Source: Bacilliculturomica massiliensis
GTDB taxonomy: Bacteria > Bacillota > Clostridia > Peptostreptococcales > Anaerovoracaceae
Direction of reading: 5' to 3'
DNA: 64,000 nucleotides
NCBI RefSeq assembly: GCF_900605495.1
Contig: NZ_LR027603.1
Coordinates: forward strand, 1,365,997 to 1,429,996
Below the pieces are notes generated by a model. That model worked only from the letters and a program-made list of their open reading frames with translations. It did not search any database and was not told the origin of the DNA. The translations under genes were made by a program, and so were the position numbers. Below, piece by piece: positions 24,681 to 33,293 of this stretch (position 1 is the stretch's first letter; each line of letters starts with the position of its first letter).

Positions 24681-24998
24681 TTCCCTGCTTTTATTCTAAC
24701 ATAGCGGCCCGCGCAGCGCCACATCCTTTTCTGCCGGCGGGACAGGAACATCTCTCCACATTCCTGAATAATATGGTGATCAGTCAGCTATTCCACTGTC
24801 TCCTCCGCCGGTGTCCGCCCTTACTGTCAAAGCGCGGTAAAGTCAGTCCGAGGTCAGCACTGCAGACATAACTGCAAATATGGCCCTGTTATACTTTTTT
24901 CACAACGGGAAAGGCAGAATCCGTAACACATATTTTTAAAATGAATATACTGTCTGTGAAACCAAATACTTTTGACCGATAAAGGAGGTAAATAATAT

Positions 24999-26078
24999 AT
25001 GAGCTGTTTCGGTGGTGACAGAGTTTCGCCGGACCTCTTTCAGAACTGCTGCAACGCAAACGATCTTTGCGAATTCGACGGCAATTTGAACAACGTCGTA
25101 TCTGAGCCGATCTACGTGCAGAAGGTCTTCGACGCGGTCCTGTTCAATCTTCAGGGCCTGAAGACGGTGAGCAACCAGTGCTTCACACCTGCGATCCCCA
25201 GAGGGCACAGATTAAAAAGAGTTGTTGATATACGCTGCAAGAGGTTCTTCAATCCGCAGAATGTAGACGATCCGCAGAACCTGAAGCTTGGTATCAATAC
25301 CACAGTGTCAGGCGCGACCTTCATACAGAATGCAAACGGCGAGGACATTACAGTTGTAGGTCCCGACGGTACTTACTCAGAAAAAATCGTGTACGCAGAT
25401 ACACATGACTGCGACAGCAAGGGCCGGGGGACCCCGATCTTTGGTACACAGAGCATCTCCGTGACCGGTGATGTTCAAATTTACTTAGACTTGCTGCTTT
25501 GTGACCGCTACGATCACGAAGTCATCTACACCGTATGCACGAAGGTGAACATCGCTCAGCAAAATTCGCCGCTTCTTCTCACCAATTTCTTTGAGCTTTG
25601 CATCCCTTCCACGGAAAACAGCGCCTTCCTGCCCAGGTTTACCGAGTTCTGCAACCCGGCCTGCGAAACCAGGCTGGCGACCAACAACATGGGCAGAGAC
25701 GTGACGATCTGTCCCGACGGCACAGTAAAGGCCAATCTGATCGTGGCCCTGTGCGTGACATGTGAAAAGAAGATCGTTGTACCTGTACAGCTCTGCGTAC
25801 TGTCCACAGGATATGTACAGCTGGCTCCTCAGACGGCGGCGGCCTGCGAAAGCTTCCCGCAGCTCTTCCCGAACCAGACGCAGAGCAAATACAATCCCGA
25901 GGTCGAACCCGACAGAGACGACTGCTGCGATCCCTGCTGCGACCCTTGCTGTGATCCCTGCTGCGATCCCTGTTACGATCCCTGTGACGACGACTACGAC
26001 CCCTGCGACGACGAATGCCGTCCTCCCAGGCCGCCCCGTCCGCCTCACAGACCCCAGAGACCTCAGCCCAGAAGATAA
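24999..26078 (+). CDS. Cys-rich protein with C-terminal CCDPC repeats, function unknown
   Basis: 359 residues, no signal peptide or membrane helix. The N-terminal half is rich in scattered Cys and beta-strand-like segments. An internal pair of similar modules is suggested by VVGPDGTYSEKIVYADTH and ICPDGTVKANLIVAL. Residues ~308-330 are a tandem CCDPC array followed by acidic Asp/Cys and a Pro/Arg tail. AAAGGAGGTAA precedes the ATG. The style resembles disulfide-rich spore-coat or surface-layer proteins of Clostridia, but I recognise no family. The unlinked gene at 37631-38095 carries the same Cys-Asp-Pro-Cys repeat. It is a single-gene unit with its own terminator. Confidence 0.75.
   Translation: MSCFGGDRVSPDLFQNCCNANDLCEFDGNLNNVVSEPIYVQKVFDAVLFNLQGLKTVSNQCFTPAIPRGHRLKRVVDIRCKRFFNPQNVDDPQNLKLGINTTVSGATFIQNANGEDITVVGPDGTYSEKIVYADTHDCDSKGRGTPIFGTQSISVTGDVQIYLDLLLCDRYDHEVIYTVCTKVNIAQQNSPLLLTNFFELCIPSTENSAFLPRFTEFCNPACETRLATNNMGRDVTICPDGTVKANLIVALCVTCEKKIVVPVQLCVLSTGYVQLAPQTAAACESFPQLFPNQTQSKYNPEVEPDRDDCCDPCCDPCCDPCCDPCYDPCDDDYDPCDDECRPPRPPRPPHRPQRPQPRR
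25923..25987 (+). repeat. Tandem coding repeat (Cys-Cys-Asp-Pro units)
   Basis: About five 12-base units of the form TGCTGCGATCCC with silent variation, encoding CCDP CCDP CCDP CCDP CYDP. Synonymous changes between units (GAT/GAC, CCC/CCT, TGC/TGT) show the amino-acid repeat is conserved beyond recent duplication. Confidence 0.85.
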
Positions 26079-26114
26079 GACTTTTACTTAACCATTTAAA
26101 TTTCTCCTTTTAAC

Positions 26115-26153
26115 AAAGGTCCCGGGTACATATTTCTGCACCCGGGACCTTTT
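26115..26153. terminator. Bidirectional terminator between convergent genes
   Basis: AAAGGTCCCGGGT (26115-26127) pairs with ACCCGGGACCTTTT (26140-26153). It lies between the Cys-rich gene and the oppositely oriented aminotransferase gene and can serve both. Confidence 0.9.
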
Positions 26154-26174
26154 CTGCCTGTTATTCAATCATCT

Positions 26175-27332
26175 TCACGCAGGAACCTGCAAAATCTTCA
26201 CGCCCTTTTCTACAAGTCCGTAGATAAACTCATCGACGCGGCGCAGTCCTTCTTCAAGCTGTTCGGAAATGGACAGATTTACTCTGAAGGTATGGGGCAC
26301 ATTGAAGCAGTCTCCATGGCAGACAAGCACGCCGGTATCCTCCATAAGCTGTTCGCAGAAGGATACGGAATCCATATCCAGGTCATAATGGACCAGATAC
26401 GTGGTACCGTGGGCGTCTGCATATTGATGGAGGTATTGATTTCCCTCGATCCACCTGTCAATGACCGGTTTGTTCTGCCTGACCAGATCCCGGCTCCTCT
26501 CAAACAGTTTTTCCACGCGCTCGATGGCGATGGCAAAGAGCCACTCGTCGAAGGTGCCGCCGCAGATACTGTCATATGAGCGGTAATTCATCAGGTGCCA
26601 GACCATATCCGGGTCGTGACAGACGATCCAGCCCACTCTGGTTCCCGCCATGGAATAGATCTTCGATGAGCTGCAGGTTACGATGGCTTTATCGTACAGA
26701 TCAGCGAAGGACGGCGCGTATTCATCGTCCAGGCCGCGGTACATTTCATCGCACACGATCCAGGCGTCAACGGATTTGGCGATATCGATCAGTTCGTTCA
26801 TTTCCTCCAGCGTAAACGTCGCTCCCGTAGGATTGTTTGGATTGGTAAAGAAGATCCCCTTCGTATTTTGATCTGCCGCTTTTCTCACTTCAGCCATATC
26901 GAGCTTATATCCGTTTTCAGGCAGGAGATATACCCTGCGGACCTCCGCGCCCATCGCGTCCGGCGTCGAATCAAACTGCTGATAATTCGGTACGATGGAA
27001 ATGATATTGTCTGTCGGTTCAACAAGGGTCATTACAACTGTGTTGTTTGCTCCCGCTCCGCCATGAACGGGAATCACTTCTTCCGGTTTCACATTGCGGT
27101 ATAGCTTTTCCGCCAGAGCCTTGCGCAGTCTCGGGGTGCCGTCAAACTTTCCGTAACCGAGATTCATCTTTTTTACTTCCTTCAGAAACGCGTCGGCGTC
27201 TTGTCCGATCAGATCAAACAGTTCTTCCAACGTGAGCGGCGCCACGCAGCTGCCTCCCAAATATATTTCATTCTTTTCACTTTCACACAGTGGGTTCAGC
27301 CATTTTTCCAATATGAATTCATCTAATTTCAT
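26175..27332 (-). CDS. PLP-dependent class I/II aminotransferase family protein
   Basis: 385 residues from the ATG at 27332, which has AAGGAGGG upstream. Fold-type I motifs: HGGAGANNTVV (cofactor phosphate region), NPNNPTG (164-170), the CDEMYRG Asp-Tyr pair, and the Schiff-base Lys224 in SSSKIYSMAGTRVGW. It is probably an amino-acid aminotransferase or a capreomycidine-synthase-like enzyme; the family is broad. It is last in the sigma-54-type cluster with an activator, an antiporter, a cyclodeaminase-family enzyme and a ureohydrolase, so it may act on the product of these. The 137-base gap to the activator gene could hold a separate promoter. Confidence 0.87.
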   Translation of the reverse strand: MKLDEFILEKWLNPLCESEKNEIYLGGSCVAPLTLEELFDLIGQDADAFLKEVKKMNLGYGKFDGTPRLRKALAEKLYRNVKPEEVIPVHGGAGANNTVVMTLVEPTDNIISIVPNYQQFDSTPDAMGAEVRRVYLLPENGYKLDMAEVRKAADQNTKGIFFTNPNNPTGATFTLEEMNELIDIAKSVDAWIVCDEMYRGLDDEYAPSFADLYDKAIVTCSSSKIYSMAGTRVGWIVCHDPDMVWHLMNYRSYDSICGGTFDEWLFAIAIERVEKLFERSRDLVRQNKPVIDRWIEGNQYLHQYADAHGTTYLVHYDLDMDSVSFCEQLMEDTGVLVCHGDCFNVPHTFRVNLSISEQLEEGLRRVDEFIYGLVEKGVKILQVPA

Positions 27333-27469
27333 TTTTCCCTCCTTGTCGACGGCGGGTGAAATAAATTCATCCCTGCCGCCACAAACAAACAGCGCCCTTT
27401 TCACTCGTTGCGCTGCGATCTGATCGTACGTGGACAAGGTTGAAAATGGTTCTCCAACTTCATCTTCTC

Positions 27470-28981
27470 CTATACATCAGTCCAGTAAACATTTTGACGG
27501 TCTTTTGTAATTCCGTACTTTTTCATTTTATATTGCAGCGTCTGCCGTTTGACTCCAAGTAATTGGGCGGCGTCGGTCACGCATCCCCTGCTTTGCATTA
27601 AAGCCTGCAGGATCTTTTCTTTTTCTACCGAAGCGGTGATCTTGTGAAGCGAATCGGCCAAAGCCGCTCCCTTCTCCATATGGCTCTGAACATGCCCCGT
27701 TTCCAGTCTGCTCAGTTCGTTCATTCGAAAGGGACTGACGGGATGACCATCAACGATTCGCTTTCCTGAATCCCTCCGAATGCCGGAAGGCAAATGTTCT
27801 GCCCTGATCACGTCTTCATTTTCGATCATATTCATGGCCCCCTCTATGCAATGCTTCAATTCCCTCACATTGCCCGGCCAATAGTACTGTGAAAACAGAT
27901 CCTCTACCTCCCTGGAAAAGCCCTTCACGGATTTGTGGAAAGCCCCGTTGAACATATCCAGAAAGAAATTCGCAAGGTAGATAATGTCCTCTCCCCGTTC
28001 CCGCAGCGGCGGAATATCAATATTGACTACGCTCAGCCTGTAAAACAGGTCCCTCCGGAAAGTCCCTTTTTCCATCGCCTTCATCAAATTGGAGTTGGCG
28101 GCGGAAATGATGCGGACATTTAATTTGATATCCTTACCGCCGCCGACCCTGCGGACAGTGCCCTCCTGCAAGACCCTGAGCAATTTTGCCTGAAGGATAA
28201 TATCCATGGAGTCGATTTCATCTAAAAGGAGCGTCCCTCCTTCCGCTTCTTCAAACAGACCTGCCCGATCCGTGGAACCGGTAAAGCCGCCTCTTACGGT
28301 GCCGAACAGAATTCCCTCCAGTAATTCGCCGGGGAGCGCCGCGCAATTTACCGCCACGAAAGGTTTTTCACAGCGTGCGCCGCTATTGTGGATGCTCTGG
28401 GCGAATATCTCTTTCCCCGTTCCCGTTTCTCCCTGGATCAGTACCATGGAATCCGTCTTCGCCGCCTGTCTGGCGTATTTCAGCGTCTGTTTTATCGAAT
28501 GGCTCTCTCCTACGATATCATGGAAGGAATAGATCGTATTCGGATTTTTATGTTTCTTTCCGGTATTCTCTGATGCGTTCAACGTGTTCTGCATGTCGAT
28601 CAGGTTGCTCATCAGTTTTCTTTGACTCGTTATATCCTTATTGATCTCGACTGCGCCGATGATTTCTCCGTCCACTCTGATCGGAATGCTGGAAATGACC
28701 GTCGAAACGTTCTTTCCCCTGCCTGTGACATAGTTTTGAACGATATCCACAGAAGCTTTGCCCTCCCGGATCGCTTTTACGATCGTGCTCTTCTCTTCCG
28801 TCTGAAGGGGGTAGACCTCCCGAATATCTTTATTGATCACATCTTCCCGCTCATAATCTTCAATCTTTCCCATGGCCTCATTGTAATACACGATTTTCAG
28901 ATTCTTGTCGATCAGCATCACGCCTTCATGCATCGCGTCAAGAATGGCAATGAAACTGGCCCTGTCTAATTGCTCCATCAT
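27470..28981 (-). CDS. Sigma-54 activator (PAS, AAA+, Fis HTH) of RocR type
   Basis: 503 residues from the ATG at 28981 (AAGGAGAAAACC upstream). An N-terminal PAS domain (~8-120) probably senses a metabolite. The AAA+ domain has Walker A GETGTGK (184-190) and LLLDEIDSM as Walker B. The loop that touches sigma-54 reads GGFTGS (231-236) instead of the consensus GAFTGA. The C-terminal Fis helix-turn-helix ends CVTDAAQLLGVKRQTLQYKMKK. It is encoded within the operon whose upstream end carries a -24/-12 promoter and a palindrome, so it likely activates this operon. Confidence 0.92.
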   Translation of the reverse strand: MMEQLDRASFIAILDAMHEGVMLIDKNLKIVYYNEAMGKIEDYEREDVINKDIREVYPLQTEEKSTIVKAIREGKASVDIVQNYVTGRGKNVSTVISSIPIRVDGEIIGAVEINKDITSQRKLMSNLIDMQNTLNASENTGKKHKNPNTIYSFHDIVGESHSIKQTLKYARQAAKTDSMVLIQGETGTGKEIFAQSIHNSGARCEKPFVAVNCAALPGELLEGILFGTVRGGFTGSTDRAGLFEEAEGGTLLLDEIDSMDIILQAKLLRVLQEGTVRRVGGGKDIKLNVRIISAANSNLMKAMEKGTFRRDLFYRLSVVNIDIPPLRERGEDIIYLANFFLDMFNGAFHKSVKGFSREVEDLFSQYYWPGNVRELKHCIEGAMNMIENEDVIRAEHLPSGIRRDSGKRIVDGHPVSPFRMNELSRLETGHVQSHMEKGAALADSLHKITASVEKEKILQALMQSRGCVTDAAQLLGVKRQTLQYKMKKYGITKDRQNVYWTDV

Positions 28982-29022
28982 GGTTTTCTCCTTAAATCTA
29001 TCCACAGAATCGCCAATTACAA

Positions 29023-29076
29023 TTAGTTTATCATGTATTTTTCAGAAAAAGATTGTTTTTGCAGGAAATCCGGCAT
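29023..29076 (-). CDS. Possible 17-residue leader peptide before the activator gene
   Basis: A very strong AAAAAAGGAGGAGG ribosome site, seven bases before an ATG, opens a short frame MPDFLQKQSFSEKYMIN that ends 41 bases upstream of the activator start. It sits between the antiporter stop and the activator gene. It could be a leader or coupling peptide, or a decayed start site. No other evidence. Confidence 0.3.
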   Translation of the reverse strand: MPDFLQKQSFSEKYMIN

Positions 29077-29115
29077 ATCGCCTCCTCCTTTTTTCACATC
29101 TTACCGATCATCGAT

Positions 29116-30723
29116 CTACGCTTTCAGCGCGTTCAATGCGTCTGTCTTTTCTTTTTCGCGTTGTTCTAAGACCTTCTGGTACTCTTCCTCCGTCATTTTC
29201 TCCATCGAAATACCTGTAAATCCGTAAAAGATGGAGATGATCGGATTGAACAGACTCAGGAAGGCGTAGGGTCCGTATCCGCCGGCGCCCCACTGCGGTA
29301 CGCCCATAAAGCTCCGCATCGTCGCGCCGCAGGTATTCCATGGAACCAGATTGGAGGTTACGGTGGCCGAATCCTCCAGACATCTGGACAAATTCTTCGG
29401 CCTGAGCCGCCTGTCTTCATATGCTTCTTTGTACATTCTTCCAGTGATCACAATGGACAGGATCTGGTCCCCGGCCACAACATTGACCATAATTGCGGTA
29501 AACACCGTTACGGTAACCAGCATTCCCGTATTCTTGGCCAATTTCAGCAGTCTCTCCGTAAACTGAACCAACATGCCCGAAGCATCCATAACGCCGCCGT
29601 AACACATGGCGCAGATCACTAGGCTGACGGTCCAGAGCATGGAATCCAGGCCGCCTTTCCCGTCGATCAGGTTGACGACGTTGTACTCTGCGATCACCGA
29701 GGACGGAAGGTTCTGTGCGGCCGCAAGCGCGGAAAATTCCCCGTTATCCATACCTAAAAGATCATTCAGGCTCATGCCCATGGAAGTGGCCGTCTGCTGA
29801 ATGCCGTCGCTGAATGCTCCCACATTGTAACCGTAATGCAGAATGGACGGCAGATCACCCATGCTCATCCCATTAAAAACCATGCCAAATATGCATCCTA
29901 TGATTGCGCCTCCCATAAGACCGGGAAGGGCCGGCAGCTTGAAGGCCACGATGAGGATGACGATCACCGGCGGGATCAGGAGGATCGGCGTCATATTGAA
30001 GTTCAGCGTCAGCGCTTTTTGCATCTCTCTGATCACTTCGCCGTTGTAATCTCCCGCAGCCCGTAAGCCCAGAATCGTGTAGAGAATCAGGGCGATCCCC
30101 ATCGAAGGGATCACCGTCCACATCATGTGTCTGATATGTTCAAAAATATTCGCGCCTGCCATGGCAGGCGCCAGGTTTGTGGTATCCGACAGCGGAGACA
30201 TCTTATCGCCGCAGTAAGCGCCGGAAACGATGGCGCCCGCCGTCATCGCGCTGGGAAATCCCAGGCCGCTTCCTATTCCGATCAGCGCGATGCCGATGGT
30301 TCCCACTGTGGACCAGGAGGAACCGGTGGACAGGGCGACGATAAAGCACAGAATCGCCGACGCCGACAGAAAAATAGTCGGCTTAAGGATCATCAGCCCA
30401 TAATAGATCATGCTCGGCACCACCCCTGCCGCCACCCAGGCGGCGATCAAAATGCCGGTGGTCATCAGGATCAGGTTAGCCTGCATGGACCTGTGGATCG
30501 CCGCTAAAATGCCAGCTTGGATAAAAGACCATTTATAGCCGTTCAAAATTGCCACGACCGTGGCGAAAACACAGGAAGCAATCAGAGGAATATGAGCCTC
30601 GCCGTAATCACAGGCAAAGGCGTCCCCGAAAATCATGCCCAGAATACCCAGGGCATACATGAGGGCAACTGCGGTGAACCCAAGGGTCAGCGCGCATTGC
30701 CAAAACGGAATTTTTCTCCCCAT
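29116..30723 (-). CDS. NhaC-family Na+/H+ antiporter or amino-acid antiporter
   Basis: 535 residues, about 11-12 membrane helices. The family hallmark GDKMSPLSDTTNLAP is present, with STGSSWSTVGTIGIAL before it and VPWNTCGATMRSFMGV near the C-terminus. NhaC-family members exchange Na+ for H+ or, as in malate/lactate or arginine/agmatine-linked forms, a metabolite. Placed between the cyclodeaminase-family enzyme and the activator, it probably imports the substrate or exports a product of this pathway. The ATG follows GAGGTAAGG. A paralogue in the grd-like cluster at 44767-46221 has the same role in context. Confidence 0.88.
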   Translation of the reverse strand: MGRKIPFWQCALTLGFTAVALMYALGILGMIFGDAFACDYGEAHIPLIASCVFATVVAILNGYKWSFIQAGILAAIHRSMQANLILMTTGILIAAWVAAGVVPSMIYYGLMILKPTIFLSASAILCFIVALSTGSSWSTVGTIGIALIGIGSGLGFPSAMTAGAIVSGAYCGDKMSPLSDTTNLAPAMAGANIFEHIRHMMWTVIPSMGIALILYTILGLRAAGDYNGEVIREMQKALTLNFNMTPILLIPPVIVILIVAFKLPALPGLMGGAIIGCIFGMVFNGMSMGDLPSILHYGYNVGAFSDGIQQTATSMGMSLNDLLGMDNGEFSALAAAQNLPSSVIAEYNVVNLIDGKGGLDSMLWTVSLVICAMCYGGVMDASGMLVQFTERLLKLAKNTGMLVTVTVFTAIMVNVVAGDQILSIVITGRMYKEAYEDRRLRPKNLSRCLEDSATVTSNLVPWNTCGATMRSFMGVPQWGAGGYGPYAFLSLFNPIISIFYGFTGISMEKMTEEEYQKVLEQREKEKTDALNALKA

Positions 30724-30774
30724 ACCTTACCTCGTACATCCTCGTCGCGACGATGCACCTACCTTTCTTTTCTA

Positions 30775-30812
30775 CAGGCCGGCCTGACTCCTCAGTTTCA
30801 ACAGCCGGCCTG
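30775..30812. other. Intergenic GC-rich hairpin between the cyclodeaminase-family and antiporter genes
   Basis: CAGGCCGGC (30775-30783) pairs perfectly with GCCGGCCTG (30804-30812). It lies 20 bases after the 30833-31792 stop codon. No T-run follows on the minus strand, so partial termination or message protection is more likely than full termination. Confidence 0.55.
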
Positions 30813-30832
30813 ATTCTTGGTTAAAACGGTAC

Positions 30833-31792
30833 TCACACCTTCAATAATCTGGCGCCCACGATCAGGTCTTCGATAGCCATTCCAGTAGCATCAAATACCG
30901 TGATCTCCTCCGCGTTTCGGCGGCCTTCGGCCTTTCCGGCCAGGACGTCGCCGATCTCGTTCACGTCAGATTCGGCGATCGATCCCATTTCATAAGCAAG
31001 CTCTGATTCTCCCAGACGCAGCACCTGTTTTCTTGAATCTGCGAAAATATGCGCCTCCTGCATGATCTCCGGGTCCAATTCCTGCTTGCCCTTCATGTCT
31101 GCGCCGATGGCGTTGATGTGCAATCCTGGCCGGATCCATTCTTTTTTGATAAAAGGTCTGGCTGAGGGCGTACAGGTGGTGAGAATGTCTGCCGTCCGCA
31201 GCAGCTCCGGAAGTTTATCGTTTCCTGCATGGCAAAGGCGAATATGCGGGTATTTCTCTTTTTCCCGCTGTACAGCCGCTGCCGCCCGTCCTTCATCCAG
31301 ATCCACGATCGTCACTTTTTCCAGCGCGGGGACCGCTTCAACCAGACCTTCGTACTGCACGCCTCCCTGATAACCGGCGCCCACGATCACCGCATGCTTC
31401 GAATCCTTTCTTGCAAACAGCTTTGCCGCCGCTCCGCCGCAGGCGCCTGTCCTGATATTGGTCACGCTTAATCCATCAACGATGCCTTCCAACTGTCCTG
31501 TCTTGGAATTTACGATGACCACCAGACCATTCAGCGCCTGAAGGCCGCGCTTTTCCGGATTATCCATGACTCGTACGAGAAGTTTAAGGCCCAGGACGTC
31601 CGCGCCGTCCAGATGGCCGGACTTAATGTCCATATTTCTGAATTTCCCCTCAAAGTCGTGAGTGATGATCGGAAAGACGTCAGCCTCGCCTTTTGAAAAC
31701 AACACGAACGCTTCTTCCATCCACTCGATGGCCTTTTTCATGGACAGCCGCTTTCTGACTTCGTCTCCATTCATAAATACAACTGAATTCAT
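30833..31792 (-). CDS. Ornithine cyclodeaminase / mu-crystallin family enzyme 2
   Basis: 319 residues, NAD(P)-dependent. Substrate-site motif IRTGACGGAAAKLFAR, Rossmann loop VGAGYQGG (~137-144) and the acidic strand end IVDLDEG. It is closer to standard ornithine-cyclodeaminase length than the copy at 15169-16188. Fourteen bases separate its start from the ureohydrolase stop. If the ureohydrolase releases an alpha,omega-diamino acid such as ornithine, this enzyme could cyclise it to an imino acid such as proline; that pathway is inferred from order only. Confidence 0.85.
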   Translation of the reverse strand: MNSVVFMNGDEVRKRLSMKKAIEWMEEAFVLFSKGEADVFPIITHDFEGKFRNMDIKSGHLDGADVLGLKLLVRVMDNPEKRGLQALNGLVVIVNSKTGQLEGIVDGLSVTNIRTGACGGAAAKLFARKDSKHAVIVGAGYQGGVQYEGLVEAVPALEKVTIVDLDEGRAAAAVQREKEKYPHIRLCHAGNDKLPELLRTADILTTCTPSARPFIKKEWIRPGLHINAIGADMKGKQELDPEIMQEAHIFADSRKQVLRLGESELAYEMGSIAESDVNEIGDVLAGKAEGRRNAEEITVFDATGMAIEDLIVGARLLKV

Positions 31793-31806
31793 CTGCGTTT
31801 CCTCTC

Positions 31807-32928
31807 CTATTTCAGGCCGTCTCTTTTGCGCAGCGCAAGCCCGCCCAGGAATTCGGCGGCGATCCGTGCGCAGAACTGCGCGCCCATTCCGTTTACGTCA
31901 TAATCCGGCGTATATTCGTTTATATCCAGACCGATCACCTTCTCACGAGAGATTCTTCTTACCGCATGGAACATTTCATCCATCGTCATACCCCAGAATT
32001 CAGGCGCTTTCTGAGACACCACCTGACTCGGGTCCATCACGTCGATATCCAGCGACATGTAAATACCGTCTGTTCCATCTGTGGCGATCCGAATGGCTTC
32101 ATCCATCACATCCTTAATGCCGCGATCCTTCATCTCGTCGATGGTGATGACGCGGTGACCTAACTCTTTTGCCACATTTTTTTCGAAGATAGAATTTCTG
32201 ACGCCCCGGATCCCGATGACGACGAAATTATCCGGACTGATCTTGCCCAGCTCTAGTACCTGATTCCATTCGGTGGATGCCCAATTCTTCGGCTCGCAGG
32301 AAAGATCCATATGAGAGTCGAAAACGATCAGACCAGCCTTTTTCTCTCTGGGCTTCAGAATTGCCCTTAAGGTGGGCGTGGGAACGGTGTGGTCCCCTCC
32401 AAAAATAATTGGCATCGCCCCTGCCGCTACGACCTCGGCGACCCGCTTTTCGGCACGTTCCAGATTTCCTTCGATATCATCCGGCGTGTAAGGCACATCC
32501 CCGTAGTCTCTGACCTGGATGTAGTCCTCCATGACCATTTCCTTATCGATCTCCGGAAAATAGCCTCTGTTATGCTTTACCGAGTAGTAAATAGAATATT
32601 TTCTGATGTTGTCGAGACCTACGTCCGCTCCCATTCTCCAGTAAACGGAGCCTGGTTCCGGGCGCCCGCAGGTCGGCGGAGCCATGATGGACGGCGTCTG
32701 AATGGTGAGACCCTCAAAGGGAATGCCGACGATGGCTGCATCCACGCCCTTTAAGTCCTCCGGTTTGGCGGCGAGAGGATATTCCATAAAGGTGGGCGTG
32801 TCCCCTCTTAAAATATTCAGTTCGATTCTTTCTCCTCTTGCTTTCTGGTTTTTCAAAAGCTCTGTGGCGTTATCAAACGCGAAGTTGATCTTTGCTTCAT
32901 CTGCGGCGCTTATGACTTTTTTGCTCAT
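31807..32928 (-). CDS. Agmatinase/arginase-family ureohydrolase
   Basis: 373 residues from the ATG at 32928 (GAGGTAAG upstream). The Mn-binding residues are all present: His180 in FGGDH, Asp204/His206/Asp208 in FDSHMDLS, and Asp294/Asp296 in SLDIDVMDPS. The N-terminal ~60-residue extension and the insertion around ~90-140 (RPEPGSVYWRMGADVGLDNI) set it apart from canonical agmatinase. It hydrolyses a guanidino compound to urea plus an amine. It is first in the operon behind a sigma-54 promoter. The substrate (arginine derivative, guanidino acid or guanidine itself) is not decidable from sequence. Confidence 0.87.
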   Translation of the reverse strand: MSKKVISAADEAKINFAFDNATELLKNQKARGERIELNILRGDTPTFMEYPLAAKPEDLKGVDAAIVGIPFEGLTIQTPSIMAPPTCGRPEPGSVYWRMGADVGLDNIRKYSIYYSVKHNRGYFPEIDKEMVMEDYIQVRDYGDVPYTPDDIEGNLERAEKRVAEVVAAGAMPIIFGGDHTVPTPTLRAILKPREKKAGLIVFDSHMDLSCEPKNWASTEWNQVLELGKISPDNFVVIGIRGVRNSIFEKNVAKELGHRVITIDEMKDRGIKDVMDEAIRIATDGTDGIYMSLDIDVMDPSQVVSQKAPEFWGMTMDEMFHAVRRISREKVIGLDINEYTPDYDVNGMGAQFCARIAAEFLGGLALRKRDGLK

Positions 32929-33013
32929 TTTCTTACCTCTTCTTTCTCGATTGCGCGCACATTCTTCTATGCCCACAATTATCCAGTGGTGAAATGCTTG
33001 TGATTATATTAAG

Positions 33014-33031
33014 TAGCAATTGTCGTGCCAA
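33014..33031 (-). promoter_or_regulatory. Sigma-54 (-24/-12) promoter of the ureohydrolase operon
   Basis: The minus strand reads TTGGCACGACAATTGCTA, a full match to TTGGCACG-N4-TTGCW with correct spacing. Transcription should begin near 33004, leaving a ~75-base leader before the start codon at 32928. The activator at 27470-28981 is the natural partner. Confidence 0.9.
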
Positions 33032-33123
33032 GTCTTCATGAAAGCAGAATTACGTGAAATTCAGCCCTTTCACCGCTGATCGGACAAAAGCAGCTTGCAG
33101 ATTTTTTTGCTTTCACATAGTTT

Positions 33124-33140
33124 TTTTGCGAATCGCAAAA
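33124..33140. promoter_or_regulatory. Candidate upstream activator site (palindrome)
   Basis: TTTTGCGA-A-TCGCAAAA: 8-base perfect inverted arms around one central base, about 100 bases upstream of the -24 element. That is the usual distance and symmetry for a Fis-type activator dimer site. Confidence 0.6.
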
Positions 33141-33188
33141 TTTTCAGCAATTTCAGTCTGAATTTTTCGACTTCTCTGGTCAAAAAAT

Positions 33189-33251
33189 AAAAAAGTTTCC
33201 TTCGATAACTTATTTGCCCTACGGGCTCATTTTCACAGGGTAAACTTTTTT
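33189..33251. other. Long imperfect hairpin in the 33.0-33.3 kb intergenic interval
   Basis: AAAAAAGTTT (33189-33198) and AAACTTTTTT (33242-33251) are exact complements; GCCC (33216-33219) and GGGC (33223-33226) form an inner stem. The A/T-rich ends resemble a bidirectional terminator. With the promoter, palindrome and next terminator it accounts for most of the 431-base interval, in which I find no gene. Confidence 0.45.
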
Positions 33252-33293
33252 GTTATTTCGTCAATATCGCTTCGCGGTATTTCCTGCATAATG

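Noticed and set aside
25485-26048. 187-codon minus-strand frame rich in Val, Ile and Gly
   Set aside because: Antisense to the Cys-rich gene; the low-complexity segment is the complement of the CCDPC repeat.
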